Below are positions 34,901 to 47,329 of a DNA stretch of 49,332 nucleotides, in pieces. This stretch comes from Trachelipus rathkii (taxonomy: Eukaryota > Arthropoda > Malacostraca > Isopoda > Trachelipodidae), in the NCBI GenBank assembly GCA_015478945.1, contig JABUQX010021010.1, positions 1 through 49,332 of the forward strand. The letters run 5' to 3'. Each line of letters starts with the position of its first letter. Position 1 is the stretch's first letter. Made by a program: the position numbers and the translations under genes. The notes beneath the pieces are model-generated. The model was not told the DNA's origin. It did no database searches and saw nothing but the letters and a program-made list of their open reading frames with translations.

Positions 34901-36349
34901 TACATATTTTATTTTTATTATTAGTAAGAATGATTAAACCAAGATCCTAAAGCACACACACAGCCTATAAGCAATACACACATAACATGAGAACAAACGC
35001 GTACGGATTCAAACGGTACAGGAACAGATATGAAGGCACATGGGGCATGCGGCTCCTTGGGGGACTCGCTATCTGCTCATCAGGATGTTTACTGCCTCTA
35101 TTGCATTTCATGGTCAACGTTTCTTAAAAAATGTTTTACTCAGTGGATCGGGGGAAATATTGAACAACCTTTTTTCCTAGACAACAATGTTTATTCCTTT
35201 AAATGTTATTTGCCAAAACAATAAAGAATGAGTACTTCAATCAACAAGACCAAATAGTTTTTACAAAAAAAGCCATATCATCCTGAAAAAATATTAATAC
35301 CGGGTAATGCAAAAATATATAGATCCTCATTTCCTTCGCACATGAAAAAAATTTAACTTTAACCTATTAAATACTGTCAACATATCAATAAACTATTATA
35401 TCTCGTTTGCTAAGCTTTGAACTTTCTAACTTTAACCTCTAAAACTTGTGGTAATGAACGTGAACAGCTTATTCTATACCAATAAAATACACTCCAAGTT
35501 TATGAAAATAAAAATGATCAAAGACCTATGATGTATCGACCATCTAACCATGGGAAACACCGATACACATACACACATTATGTTATCATAGAAACACCAT
35601 GCGATACCAACTAACCACCCTCTTATATATGTAGGAACTTACGATAACTCGCATACATAAATTAAAAAAAGCTCGAAGCGCAAAGTTTTGACAATTGACC
35701 ATATCCATCCAGTTATTTGTAAACATATGTAACACCATTGTACTGATCATGACTACTAAGAGAAAGTACCACTATAAGGTTCTCTGTTGTTAGTTGGATA
35801 TATATTTGAAATACGAAACATAGGGCCTGTTGCTACATCATATTACAATAACACACATGTTGGGGCATGAATATATAAGATAGAGTTCGTTTATTTAGCA
35901 TTTTATCTCCTAAGCATTCGTTTACCTTATCCTTTCATAACAAGCTTCTCTCTAACGGAGTTTTAAAACACCACATTTTGGGGTCCTCGACCCCCTCATC
36001 AATTGGCATCGTCCCTAGACCCCTCTTGCAGTGTAGTTGCAATCTAATGTTTGTCCAACTGTGTATTCTAATATTACTCGACAACCGCTATTTCCTATTC
36101 TCCTTTTATATTCTTCATCCTACTCCATGTTAATGAAAGAAAATATATATATAAAGTATATAATTCTTTATAAATTATCTAATACTATATACACTACTAC
36201 TTGCAGCAAATACTATTAATCATATATATATAATATGAATTTTAATAATTCTATTTAACATATATATATATCATAAACACAGTATTATGGAGATTAAGAC
36301 ACATTTATTTACTAACTCGACACCGCGCCGGCCCAAAAGTCACATAGAA
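34901..36349. other. Gene-free DNA
   Basis: No gene recognised. A 6-bp perfect hairpin GGGGTC-CTC-GACCCC lies at 35,980-35,994. A related TCGAGGACC word occurs at 36,547 and 36,690, and on the opposite strand here, hinting at a fragmented shared element. Frames at 35,030-35,224 and 36,037-36,219 have no domain. Confidence 0.45.
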
Positions 36350-36382
36350 TTTTTTTTTTTTTGTTTTTTTTTTTTTTTTTTT
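36350..36382 (-). repeat. Poly-T run (poly-A on the minus strand)
   Basis: About 33 T with a single G, next to a GCGCCGGCCC block. It could be the tail of a minus-strand retroposon lying at lower coordinates, but no such body is recognised. Confidence 0.6.
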
Positions 36383-36763
36383 ATTCTTTTACGTTACGTA
36401 TACCTTTAGCTTCCACTGTATAACCCTCTATTTTTGTTCTTATTATCTCAATTATTGCTAAATCTAGTTTTCTATATATCTCCTTCTCCTTCATCTAACG
36501 CGGTTTCTTGTTTACTTCTTTAATTTCTTCCTTTTTTTCACTGCGTCTCGAGGACCCACCAAAAAAGCGGTCCCCAAACTCATTTTGAGGGGTTACGACA
36601 TATCCCCAAAAAAACTTCGGAATCTAATGGTCCTTTAGAAACACTTATACTAAACACACCTCAATTGAACCTCCAATATGCAAAGCTTCGAGGACCAGAA
36701 TTCCAGTTGTGGACTCCGCCGATCACAACTCCGCTCGCTTCGCTCATGTGCTCCACGTCATAT

Positions 36764-37010
36764 GAGACTTCTTTCTTCTTCTTCTTTCTTCCTTTCTTCC
36801 TCCTTCTCTTCTTTTTTCTCCTCTCCTCCTCTTCTTCTTATTCTTCTTCTTCTCTCTTCTTTTTCTTCTTTCTTCTTGTTATCTCCTTCTACTGTTATCT
36901 ATTACTTTTTCTTCTATTTCTTCTTTTTCTTCCGTAATTTCTTCTTTTCTTTTTTCTTTTGCTCTTCTATTATTCTTCTTCCTTCTTCCTTACTCTTCTA
37001 TTTATTTACT
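36764..37010 (+). repeat. Polypyrimidine (TTC/CTT) tract
   Basis: About 245 bases of almost pure C and T on the + strand, mainly TTC, TTCT and CCTT words. Such a strand-biased homopyrimidine mirror-like tract can adopt triplex (H-DNA) structure. Two overlapping + frames through it (36,665-37,028) encode phenylalanine/leucine/serine runs and are artefacts. Confidence 0.85.
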
Positions 37011-38589
37011 TTCTCGCCATGTCTGTAACATAAAAGACTATTATGATTAGTTCAGTCATTCTACAAAAGTCTTGTATCTCCGGACCAATTCTAAACGATT
37101 TCGTATAGGTGCATCACATTCTGCGGCATCAGTTGAGGGCATCAAGCTGACGCGCTCAACAGTTGTGACGGCATCAACACATGCTCGCAGTATGTCAATG
37201 CGTATGGTTTGTCTTTAATTTTTGTTTCGGGTTCTTAACGGATGCTAGGGTGTGAGCTGAGGGAATGTGTAGATGTATACAAACTGACGGGAGATACTTA
37301 TGTGTGACTTAATTAATCTAGCGGCGTGTTCGACTGTCATATTGTATACGATATCTGTGTGGATTTTCTGATAAACTCAATGAGCTGTGTATGGTGTGCT
37401 TGCACCTGTGCTGTACCCGGGTGTAACCTGTGTGTCGTGTGTGTGTGTGTGTAGGTGTAGGTGTTGGGTTAGCGACAAAAAGTATACCCTCCAGGACCAA
37501 GTATTGGGCAAGGATATCTCAATGAATCTAGCCACCCTTCCAACAACCTCATGGTATTCCTGTTTGAAGGAGGATATCTAAACTTCCAGTTAGTTCTGTG
37601 CCACTCAAATATTTTTTCCCTTTTCTACATACCAGAATAATTCCTTGTTTAACCTGGCAAACTGTTCTCCTAATAGAACAGATTTCTCCACTCACTGATC
37701 TCTTGATATTCACTTATACATTCCTCACTTACACAGACCGTTATCTTTCTATCAAATCAGATATCATGGTCTTCTATTTTATGGGCATTTCTCAGTGATA
37801 CAACAACTGATGGTTTGGTGGTCTTATGTCTCATACTTTACCTACGGGGTGGGGAGGCAGGGATGCCGAATCTTCAGCACTATTTCAACGATCTTGATGA
37901 ACTAATTTTTAAAGAAAACACAACATTCCGGATACGTCCTAAATAACACAATCGCTTGAACACACATCTGCACCTATGTTTCACCATTGTCCTTCTCTCT
38001 TAAATACACATCCTTCGCTTCTATCGGTAAATCTAAATTGACCCGCAACCATTATATATCTGCTTAATTTTTATACTTCTCATCAAACCAGATCCTCCTG
38101 CCACTACTCAGTTTTTTTATCTTCTTTCTAGTCACTTTGATTTGTGGTGCCCGATTGGAGACCTTTGCGTTGTTCAAGATAACGTATAATTGGAAGAGTT
38201 CATGAGCTGCTTGCTCATCTGCTGACCACTTCACGAACTAATCTGACCACGGATAAGAGGTGGGTACGCCTAGTCTAATCAGTTGATGGGAACTGAGCAG
38301 GTTTCATTCCTTCTTCGACTACTAAATCTTTCTCCCTCATAATCCAACTGGTCTCCGAATTCGCTTGCTTGTGTCTACTGGCCTCAGGGCTAGTAGACAG
38401 CACGCTGTATCGGGAGTGGAAAAAAAAAAAAAGAATCTACTCGTTCTAATCTGCATCACTCTCGGACTAAATTTCATTTCATGCCTAGGAAATGATCCGA
38501 TTGACCAGGGAAACTCTCGTAAACCGACAGCACAAGCGGGCTTTCAAGTCAAAAACAAAGTGCCCGCTGCTAACCGCCTTGGTTCTATA
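37011..38589. other. Gene-free or unrecognised DNA upstream of the LINE
   Basis: A (GT)n run sits at 37,437-37,455. Frames at 37,318-37,581 and 37,598-37,798 show no domain. A full-length CR1/Jockey LINE would have its endonuclease domain here, but I could not recognise endonuclease motifs, so the element may be 5' truncated or this part may be too damaged to read. Confidence 0.45.
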
Positions 38590-38599
38590 ACCTACTGAT

Positions 38600-40541
38600 T
38601 AAATCTTTCTGGCCCTTTGCCATAAACATCTGCAACAGCTTTTGTAAACCTGTCTTTCCTCCTCTTGATTCGAGTCTGATGCTCCGTCCGCTAACTGCTC
38701 CAACAGAAAAGGCCAATCTTCTTCGGCCCTCCTATTTTCTCTACTCAACCCTGACGATACATTCTGGCTTGCTCCTCTCCTCTCTTCTCCTCTCAGGGTG
38801 TCCTATGTCTTTGCCTGCTGTTACATTTGATCGGGTAATTAGCATGAGCTCTGAGATCCTATGAACGTATGGAAGGCGGGTGGCCCCCCGAGATGCGACA
38901 ACTTCCTCCCCCCGAGTTTTGGAGAGCGGATGTTGCTTAACGATGGTATGACCACGGCCCCCCTCGTGTTCAACTAATATCTCTATGTCTCAATACTAGC
39001 AATTTCCTCAGTGTTGTTGGAAGCCCGCACATGTTCAACCTATTCCGAATAAAAAAGAAGCCGCCTCCTGATCCTTCTATACATAATCGCTCCCAAGATA
39101 TAGCTCTCACTCTGTTATCTATTTATCTAAGAGATCTTCTGCAACTTCCTTCTCAACTCTCACTTCTTCTCTCTCTCTGAATCCTTCTCAGACTTTCCCA
39201 TCGCCAGTATGGCTTTCGAGCGTACGTTCTAAGGATCTACTGGCGACGTAACTTTACTTTCCTATTATTAACCTATTATGGTTTTACCGGCTCTAGGAAC
39301 TACGGGGAGACTTGCGTGGTGAGGGCTTGACATATCCAAATGCATTTGACCGGGTATTGGCACGCGTCACTTGCTCTCCAAGCTCCCTTTCCTTTGGGTT
39401 TTCCTCCTTCTCTTTGCTTCTTACTTATGTCTGCTTTCGTTTCAAGGTCGCATCCCATCATCGGCTGGGGTTGATGGAGCGACTTCTTCTTTCTCTGTCA
39501 TTAGTGTTGTAGTCTTGTTCCTCAGGGTTCTGTTTTATCTTCTACTTTTATTCCTACTTGTCCATTAAGATCCTTCTCACCTGCACATCTTTAACTTCTA
39601 TCCACCTCACTATGCCGACTGACTCGACTCTTTCATTCTTCAAGGTTGGTATTTTCATTCTGCCCCACTCTTTTACTTCTAGAAATTGTATGCAGTTTTC
39701 TTTCCGATTCTATTCCTCGCTGATCTGGATAGAAATTTCGATTGGGGTCGTCTCAAACCTGTGAAGATTTAATTCTTTAATAAACTCAACTTCTACCAAT
39801 ATCCTCCTCTCTACAAACACTTCTCTAACTTACCTATCTCCTTTCGCGAACTGTTCTCTCGTTCATCCTGTCGAAAATATAACACATTCCTTTGGCACGC
39901 TATACAATAAATAAAAATGCTTTGGACTAATCTCACAGTTTCACAATACGGTTGCTTTTAGGTGCTTCTTTCCTCTTTAGGCCTCAAAGACAAGCATGGA
40001 GAGCTTTCGTTTTAGACTGCTTAGACAATTTTTCTCTTCTCAGTTACTCCAGATATACACAAGCGTCTCATCCGCCCTTGTATGGCGTACCGCTCCTCAA
40101 ATCTGGCAGGGGGCTCTGGTTCACCCTGGCTTTTGGACAGGTCGGAGTCCAAAGCCAAAAGGCTTATAACTGTTCTGTACTTTCCACTCTCATCTTGACC
40201 CTCCTTCTCCTGCGGGCGCAGAATGTTGGTGGCCTTTATCTTTTCTTAGCGGTATCGTAGCACTGCTGTGATGTTTCGAGGGGAATTACCACCTCGCGTA
40301 TCTACACACCACCTTTACGTCGCCCCTCGTAGCAACAAGGGTTGGTCGCTGTGTACTGCCTCACGATTTTGTGTTAGAGTAATTGGTAACTCTCAGCTAG
40401 TTTCGGCTGGACTTCCTTCTTTCTGCCACCTCTGCTCTGTGGATTCTCTTCCATCTTTCTGTGTTTCCTGCTCTGTGAAATTAATCTCCCTACTTTTAAG
40501 CCTGACGTTTCATCTACCGAACTGCTGTTTCATCTGCCGTT
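38600..40541 (+). pseudogene. Reverse transcriptase of CR1/Jockey LINE, frameshifted
   Basis: The intact enzyme would polymerise cDNA from the element's RNA at a nicked chromosomal target. Landmarks in order are: FPPLDS and PTEKANL-like segments (about 38,655-38,720), ETCVV (39,308), AFDRV (39,342-39,356), LLSKLP (39,372), VDGATSS (39,470), VPQGSVLSS (39,517-39,543), and the catalytic YADD box split as YAD (39,611-39,619), one extra T (39,620), then DSTL (39,621-39,632). Downstream, FRLRQFF and LLQIYTS-like pieces (40,000-40,060), then THHLYVAPRSNKG and LPSFCVS-like pieces (40,300-40,470), match the C-terminal extension of this family. Frames change every 30-150 bases through 1-2 base indels while residues stay conserved, so indel error or very recent decay is likelier than ancient neutral decay. 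The short open frames at 38,679, 39,312, 39,371, 39,558, 39,952 and 40,268 are its fragments. Confidence 0.85.
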
Positions 40542-40630
40542 AATTGACGCTCGCGGACGTGCAATTTTGGCGTTGTCAACACCCACCTAACTGGATAGGG
40601 CTCTGCCCTGATGCGTAGGTGACAACCTTG

Positions 40631-40634
<4 letters not shown>

Positions 40635-40661
<27 letters not shown>

Positions 40662-40680
40662 TAAAAAAAAAAAAAAAAAA
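40635..40680 (+). repeat. Poly-A tail of the LINE
   Basis: About 46 bases of A with one T at 40,662, directly after a GTGACAACCTTGTCTT 3' end. Its position after the reverse transcriptase C-terminal part supports a LINE tail. The minus frame through it reads as polyphenylalanine and is not a gene. Confidence 0.85.
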
Positions 40681-40864
40681 GCCTTAAAACCAAAATATAT
40701 TAATGAGCACAGCAAGCATCGCGTAGCAAAGACCTGTAAGGAAAACCTTGACATCCACTCGCGAAATCCTCGGAAATCACGCGGCATACCTCGAACATAG
40801 AGGTGACACCAAGTCACTCTCTAGCTCGTCAAAATAACAATTGAAAATATTGTGATATAAAAAC

Positions 40865-41195
40865 AGATTGGTAGGGGTACTAAATCATAGAAGGAAGCAT
40901 CCCACCAAACAACTATCTAATACATACCAATCGGAATCCTCAAACACTATCAAACATAGGGTAGCAACTAACATTAGGTGTATTCTCGTGATCGTAGTCA
41001 CAGACTTGCTAGAAGTGCTAAAGAAAAGGGATTGAGGTACTAACCATGGAAGGGAAGATCCTAACACTTCTCTAATATACACCAATCGAACTCCACGTAA
41101 CCTCTATAAAAATAGGTAAAAGCGTTACGTAACTTGGTGCATTCTAGGATGTAGGATAATGATCGTGCTCAGCAAGCCTAACGAACCACAGCTAA
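40865..41195. repeat. Two tandem copies of a ~165-bp repeat
   Basis: Copy 1 (40,865-41,029) and copy 2 (41,030-about 41,195) share the order GATTG(G/A)GGTACTAA, CATAGAAGGAAGCATCC (or CATGGAAGGGAAGATCC), CTAATA(C)ATACCAATCG and GGTG(T/C)ATTCT, then GTGATCGTAG (or AATGATCGTGC). A third, distant copy is at 42,988-43,150. The family is not recognised. The minus frame at 40,885-41,085 spans the copy junction and is not called. Confidence 0.75.
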
Positions 41196-42987
41196 GCACA
41201 CTGAAACCCTCGAAATGCAGTTCCTAAACAACCATAGAACACATATATGTAGACACACTTCATTGTCACCTCAAATATAGTAGCCTGGAGCCAGATTTCA
41301 CTTCATGGCCTACCCGACAAATCACCAGCTCCGGCTACCGGCCCACTATGTTCGCCAATTCAATTAGCACATTGCCATTTCATTTATCATTTTATTTATT
41401 CTAACCACTCACCAAATTTCAGCTTTCTTAAGTCCATTTTAGGTTTTTGTGGGGCTGGGGATCCCCACCCCTATTAAGACGTAGCGGCTGAAACAGTTAG
41501 GATGCAACTTAATGAATTTGCAAATCCATTTATAAAGAAGGTCTTGCACAAGTTTGACATGAGGATACGATGGTCTCTAAACTCTTTTTTGCTACAGATA
41601 TGTCATTTTGGTGTCATTTCATCTACCCAATATTTGACCCCATGCTGTGGGCACGGGGACTTTGTGCGTTCGGGAAGAGTAAACCTACCGGAATCTCATT
41701 TTTGACGACACTTCTACCCTCCTGTTTGAACCCGTCATTGATAGGTTTTTGACAATTCGTACCGCCATCTACGAAAAAACGCATGTTGGTGCGTTACTAA
41801 AACCGCAACGGCTAAACGCCCGTCTTTTCTCCGTCTCCTTTTATCGGCAGATAGCGGAAATGCGACTTCGCAATATACCTCTTATAAACCATTACTAGAA
41901 CTTCTAATAATCGGTTTCGTAACTCTGAAACAAAAATGTTGTAACAGGTGCATTACTAAGGGCCTAGTCTCTCGTGTAATATCTAATACTAAACTCCTGT
42001 TAGGAGTGACTCCGATTCCCGCGTGAGAGCTATGACCGAATGACAATAATATATCTAATGACCGTTATAAATCAGACTTTTCTCTTCTTATTTGTTCTGA
42101 TGGTTCTGTTGCTCATACGTGCAGAGATGTATAAAACTCTCGCCGACATAGTTTGAGAGTTATAAATGAGAGGTCGTCGCTCGTGTGCGGTGCTATCTCG
42201 TCTAGAAAAGCTGGTTAACCTAAATCCTCTAAAGAACTCGCTCCTTTAGGTGATCCACCTCGAAACAATACGTGCGTATTTGCGCTTCTCAGCATTCCTT
42301 CTCAAATATTAGTCAGGGCCGTACTAGATCTTACCATTTACTTTAAGACTGAAAACAGTGATGTATTCTTATCGCGAACATATACTCGAGTTTTTGCCGC
42401 TCATACATAAGTGAGCAGTGGTAAATACTGCGGATTGGTTTTATATATCTATATGCTATTTATCCAATAGAATGTCTGAGAGAGTCGCTTCGTCCTGTGT
42501 GTGTGCAGTACATTTAACTTTTCGCTAAAGTAAGTTCTTCTGCTAGTGTACGATATACTAAAGCGACTCATCATTTGACTGTTAAATATGCATAGCCCTC
42601 CTAGCTTACTGGTCATGTTATCTACCTGTACTCAAAAGTAGCTCCATTCTCAACTGATAGGAATTTAGTGATTTCATCTTCTCCAAAAAGGCTCAAATAT
42701 CTCTATCTTTCTATTTCAATCCTCCTGACCTTGTCAATCGACTTATGTACTCCATGACGTTTTTGTGGATGAATAAGACGATTCTTACTCATGAAGTAAA
42801 GGTCTCTAATTCGCGCTCCACACGCACGCTGATAGATATTTTGAAGTGGTTATGATAGAAATAACGAGATTATGTTGTGCCAAAAATCATCATTTTATTC
42901 TGTCCTTATCGTCAAAGATGTTCATTTATTAATGTAAACATCTGGGCATTTAGGCTATAAAATGAACGAATTTTTTTCATTTTTTCT
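41196..42987. other. Gene-free DNA between copies of the ~165-bp repeat
   Basis: No gene recognised. A perfect 12-bp palindrome TGGGGATCCCCA lies at 41,456-41,467. Overlapping + frames at 41,502-41,752 give 60-67 residues without a domain. Composition is balanced and less repetitive than elsewhere, so an unrecognised element could be here. Confidence 0.5.
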
Positions 42988-43150
42988 GGTGGTGGCTAAT
43001 AACTCATAGAAAGAACCATCCTAGCACCTTCTAATTAACACTAATCGATTCTCCCAGTACCGAATAAACATATGACGGCTAGACATCTAATATCGTGGTG
43101 TATTCCTATATTCATATACTGGTCCATACGTGCTAGAGCTAGAAAACATA
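42988..43150. repeat. Dispersed third copy of the ~165-bp repeat
   Basis: GGCTAATAACTCATAGAAAG, then AACCATCCTAGCACC, CACTAATCGATTC and GTGGTGTATTCC repeat the block order of the two tandem copies about 1.8 kb upstream, in the same orientation. Confidence 0.65.
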
Positions 43151-43837
43151 GTGTTGCACTTTTGCGGTTTTTAGTCGTGCTCTAAATGTAAATACGTTGT
43201 CCATCAAATTGTCATGATTAATACTTACTCGTAACACTCTTAGTCGTGTTGCTTTCATTCTTCCCATCTGTTTGTCATAGTATACTTTATTTACTATATG
43301 CCCTATTTTTAAGATTTGAACCCAAGAGTTAGGGATCTGGTGTTACAATTGATAAATTTAATGCCATAATGCGGTACTAATTAAAATTATTGTTTTTTAT
43401 AATTGTCGTCTTATGTTTTACTTTTCTATGGTCACTATTTCTATGTAATATTGCCTCTACATTTTATGCTCCCCCTATTTTATATTAATAGAAATAAGGA
43501 CAATATCTATGACTCGTGAATATATATTTTAATTCAATGGAAGTCTCGATAGACCCATCTGTTAGCTGCCGGCGCCTAGGCCCTATTTATGAATGTTTGT
43601 AGCTAACCAAAGTAAAATTTAAGTTAATATGAACACTTTTTTTTTTACTTCACAGTTACTTAACCCTTCCTGATTTCCATTTTGATTTATATTAGAATGA
43701 ATAAAATCACTTAAAAAATAATAATAGTATATCGAACTTAAAAAAAGTTTTACAAAATTAAATTTCGCAATTACATAATTAATCGCCACTAAAATTTCGG
43801 CGGTATGTCATATTCCGAATCTTCCAATATTCTCCAC
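43151..43837. other. Gene-free AT-rich DNA
   Basis: No gene recognised. The sequence becomes A/T-rich toward the right and ends at the CT microsatellite. An AAAATTTCGGCGG word at 43,791-43,803 recurs at 44,808-44,820. Confidence 0.5.
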
Positions 43838-43911
43838 AATCTCTCTCTCTCTCTCTCTCTCTACTCTCTACTCTCTCTTCTCTCTCATCTCTCTCTCTCT
43901 CTCTCTCTTCT

Positions 43912-43971
<60 letters not shown>

Positions 43972-43991
43972 GCTCCTCTCTCTCTCTCTCC
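43838..43991 (+). repeat. (CT)n microsatellite
   Basis: About 150 bases of almost perfect CT repeats with occasional A, extra T or extra C, a typical homopurine/homopyrimidine mirror repeat. The 74-residue + frame is a serine/leucine translation of it and not a gene. Confidence 0.95.
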
Positions 43992-46900
43992 GGCCGAATG
44001 CCCATTTTCCCAGAAATTATAGAAATTAACATATAATCTTTTATATTACAGCCAGCTTAGAGAATATATGAAAGAATTTGCAATAGAATACTGACCAAAC
44101 GTTGGAAATAATAAATTGGCCACTCAAGTGAGCAAACTAAGCGCTTGAGAAGGAGATATAATGCGATAACAGCCCAGCAGCTACAATCAAAGGTGCTAGC
44201 ATCGATTGGCATGACATCAGCCCGAAAAATATATCGATAATACTATATTAATATCTCAGTATCACATCCCAAAGAGTGCAACATTTTTCAAAGCTCCATA
44301 GTTGAAATTTAATCGTCCTTACAAATAATCTGGGCTTGACCCAAACAGGAAGGGGCTCAGAGCTTGCTTTCATATACTTATAGTCCTGCCGCCAAAACGA
44401 CGGCCAAACTGCTTCTATCTCTTATATTAATTCCGTTATTACTAATGTCTACATTATAGTTCTCGTTCCTTATCCTTTTCCTATCTGTTGATGTCACCAT
44501 TAGATTACCATAGTGCACATTCTCTCTCCCTTGATACTTTCTTTATTCCATATGTCATACTCTTCATAAATAAATAGTTTGGTTAGCTCACTTTTTATTA
44601 TCGCATAGTAATGCGAGAACCTTTTGTCAGTATTGAGCCAGTATGATAATGCCCTTCTTGAGTATCTGAGCTGCATTCCAAGAAGACTACTAAATCAGAT
44701 AAGCAAATCACAAATCGCCATTAATACGTCTCTCATTACTATTTGATTGATAGTCTACGATGGCTCAAAGCATGTGAAGATAAGCCATGATTTGGCCATT
44801 GTAAATAAAAATTTCGGCGGTTATATTATCAAATATACTCTGCTTGATGTTCCATCGATCATCTGTGATTTCAACGGCCGTTATTTCTGATATTGCTGAC
44901 GCCATAGTATAACCTCCTCTCCGCCCTTTACACTATCATCATATCTCAGATTCCAGATCGCCACTGAGTCAATCCCTCGTGTCAGCTACCAATACTCAAC
45001 AATATATATCTATATATCTCCACTATTCGTCCTTATGCCTACTTTAACTAGCATTCTAAAGATCAATCTTTGACTTCTCTCTTCTAACACTCCTGAAGAA
45101 CAATCTTTCACATACACATACTCATCACATACAGAGATCACACTATGCGTCGGATAAGATGTTGACGCACTCGTTGATTATCCGGCTACCTTACCCATTG
45201 TGTCGTAATCGTCCCACTAATCCTAATCCTAGTTCTAACTCACTCCCCCATCGGAATAACTCCCGCTTAGCAATCGTTACTCCGCCCAGCATTGTATCTT
45301 CCATAATCTAATCTAGAGTTCTACTCTCTCTCTCTCCTCACTCTCACTCTCACTCTATCTAACCCTTCTCAACTCTTTTAACATTTATTGCCGGTGTGAG
45401 CTTATATGCTAATAGGTTAATCACATGTTAACCTGATGAGACCATGCAACTTCCCTGAGTTTCACACGAACCTATCGATTTTCCTACATAATATGTCAGA
45501 TCCCAGACCCTCAGCTTCATGGGTCCTTAACTATTCCTCTATTGTGAGTAATACTCCTGTCGAACTAAGGCATATAACGTTACTGCTCTCTGGCTTGTCA
45601 GGCGTTATGCGAACACCTGGAGTCGACAAAGTAATGGTATTACTCACATTTCTAACACGGTCTCCATACATCTCACAACCCAACTCTTTTACAGAGAATA
45701 TATCTTTTACCTCGACACATTAATGTGTTCTATGCTGTCTCACATTTTTGCGAGTTCCTATAGTTCCACACGCCCACTCGTGTCTTCAATCTTTCTTTTT
45801 CCTTTCCCCGTTTCTCTATTTTCCTAATGCCCTCTCCTTCCACCTCGTTCCTCCCTCTCGCCAACTCTCCCGTTCCCTATCCGCTTTCTTGTTCTCTGTC
45901 TCTGTCGCACTGTCAAAAGTGCATTTTTTCCTTGACCTTTCAACTTCTCCTATTCTCCTTTTGTTCAACTACACCCTTAATCTGTAATCCGCTTCATCAC
46001 CGTTTCGTTCTCTTGTCTTTTTGTCTTTCTCCCCTCATTTCATTTCCGCCAAGTTTTCTTGCCCCTGTTAGGATCTACCTGTAATTACAAACATAAACCT
46101 TCACACCTATTTGACAATTTATCCTGCGAGTATCCACACACATCTCACTCACACACTCACCACCGAAGGTAAAAGCCTCGCATTTTAAGCTCGTCAGCAC
46201 CTTGTGTGCGACCGCACTCGCAACTCTCTAGATATTCCACCGCAGGTCGATACAACTTCAACTGTGTTCCGATAAGCATAGTCATGTTTTTACTCACGTC
46301 CTCTGACTATTTCTCTCCAATTGCTATTATCCGAAAATCTATGCACCACCAGCGGCTATCTATCTTATCAAGTATTCCTCTCCCTCTCCACTATCCAACA
46401 ACCAGTGCTCCAGCCCAACCAGTAAACATCAGCCGGGGAGTAAATCCTGCTAAACTCTCTCCTGTCATCGCCATTACTAGCGCGTTTCTACTTTGCAGCG
46501 GTTCTGCAAGTTCTGTACATGAATTCCTGTCGGTCCCACACAATCGTGTACGTTGCTGGTCCCTTGTCTTGTATTCGTACCTTCATCTACTTAACCTACC
46601 TTCTATTTCCAATTACATTCATCAATACCCTTGGATGGAGTAAACCTAGATTACGGTCTTAGTATATCTCATAAATCCTCTCCTCCTCCACCAGACTAAT
46701 ATTATGTAGTGACATTAAACTTTATCTTAGTCTTACCCCCTTGTTCCTTTGCCACACCTGCCACCTATCACATAAAATACCGTTTCTAACTCTCCCAGAA
46801 TTTAACAGTCAGATACCTCATACTAAGATGGCACTCAATGGTTTATGTTTCATAACCTCTACTCGCCAAAGACAATGCACAGTAAACAATTACCATATCT

Positions 46901-47260
46901 TATGAACAGCCAATTTCTTCGCTTATACCAACCCCTCTCCCGACGGTACCTCACCCCACAGAGCCCCAATATACCCAGGTTTCTCCCATTCAAGTTCACA
47001 GCCTTCTCCTCTTTTCATTCGTAGGTCGACATAGTGCTCCACAATAGTTAATTGCCTAGCACAAAATTATATGTAACACCAAGTATCACTCTTTGTGAGG
47101 ATAGATCTATTCTAAATCATACTAGTGCCAGACGATGATCATCAAGCCGCGTGCCTGGCGAGTCACTTAGATCCGTCCAATATGAGACAGTAGCAAAAGA
47201 AGTTTGGGAGAGGCAATCTCACAGAAGATAGAACTTTTAACACTGATGCTCGTGCTTGCT
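43992..47260. other. Gene-free C/T-rich DNA
   Basis: No gene could be supported. A short CT-rich run lies at about 45,321-45,358. The longest frame of the window (46,206-46,643, +, 145 codons) and those at 45,436-46,084 are rich in serine, leucine and proline, as expected from C/T-rich DNA. They lack any domain, and adjacent frames are equally open. Given frequent indels, a broken gene or a second degraded element cannot be excluded. Confidence 0.45.
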
Positions 47261-47329
47261 AGGCCTATCATAACCTCTATTGGGAGTAAATTCTGGTTTT
47301 GGTCATATAAATATATCCCCACAAGGATA

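Larger units (their letters stand above)
38590..40680 (+). mobile_element. Broken CR1/Jockey-type LINE (non-LTR retrotransposon), 3' part with poly-A
   Basis: The body runs from a recognisable region upstream of the reverse transcriptase, through the polymerase and its C-terminal extension, to a short 3' UTR (40,541-40,634) and a poly-A run (40,635-40,680). Non-LTR elements copy themselves by target-primed reverse transcription, which gives this poly-A end and frequent 5' truncation. Homology spans about 2 kb but jumps frame many times, so the copy as written cannot make protein. Motif style and order resemble elements common in arthropod and especially decapod genomes; that taxon link is from memory. 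No target-site duplication was identified. Confidence 0.85.

Noticed and set aside
36665..37028. Overlapping + frames encoding F/L/S runs as transmembrane proteins
   Set aside because: They are direct translations of the polypyrimidine tract in two frames, with no unique sequence.
43805..44029. Serine/leucine-repeat frame over the CT block
   Set aside because: It is a translation of the (CT)n microsatellite.
45431..45475. CTGATGAG as a hammerhead ribozyme core
   Set aside because: The required GAAA core element and flanking stems do not follow at the proper distance.
46206..46643. Longest open frame (145 codons, +) as a possible gene
   Set aside because: It is serine/leucine/proline-rich as expected for C/T-rich DNA, has no recognisable domain, and the neighbouring frames at 45,436-46,084 are equally open. 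No splice or transcript evidence is available.
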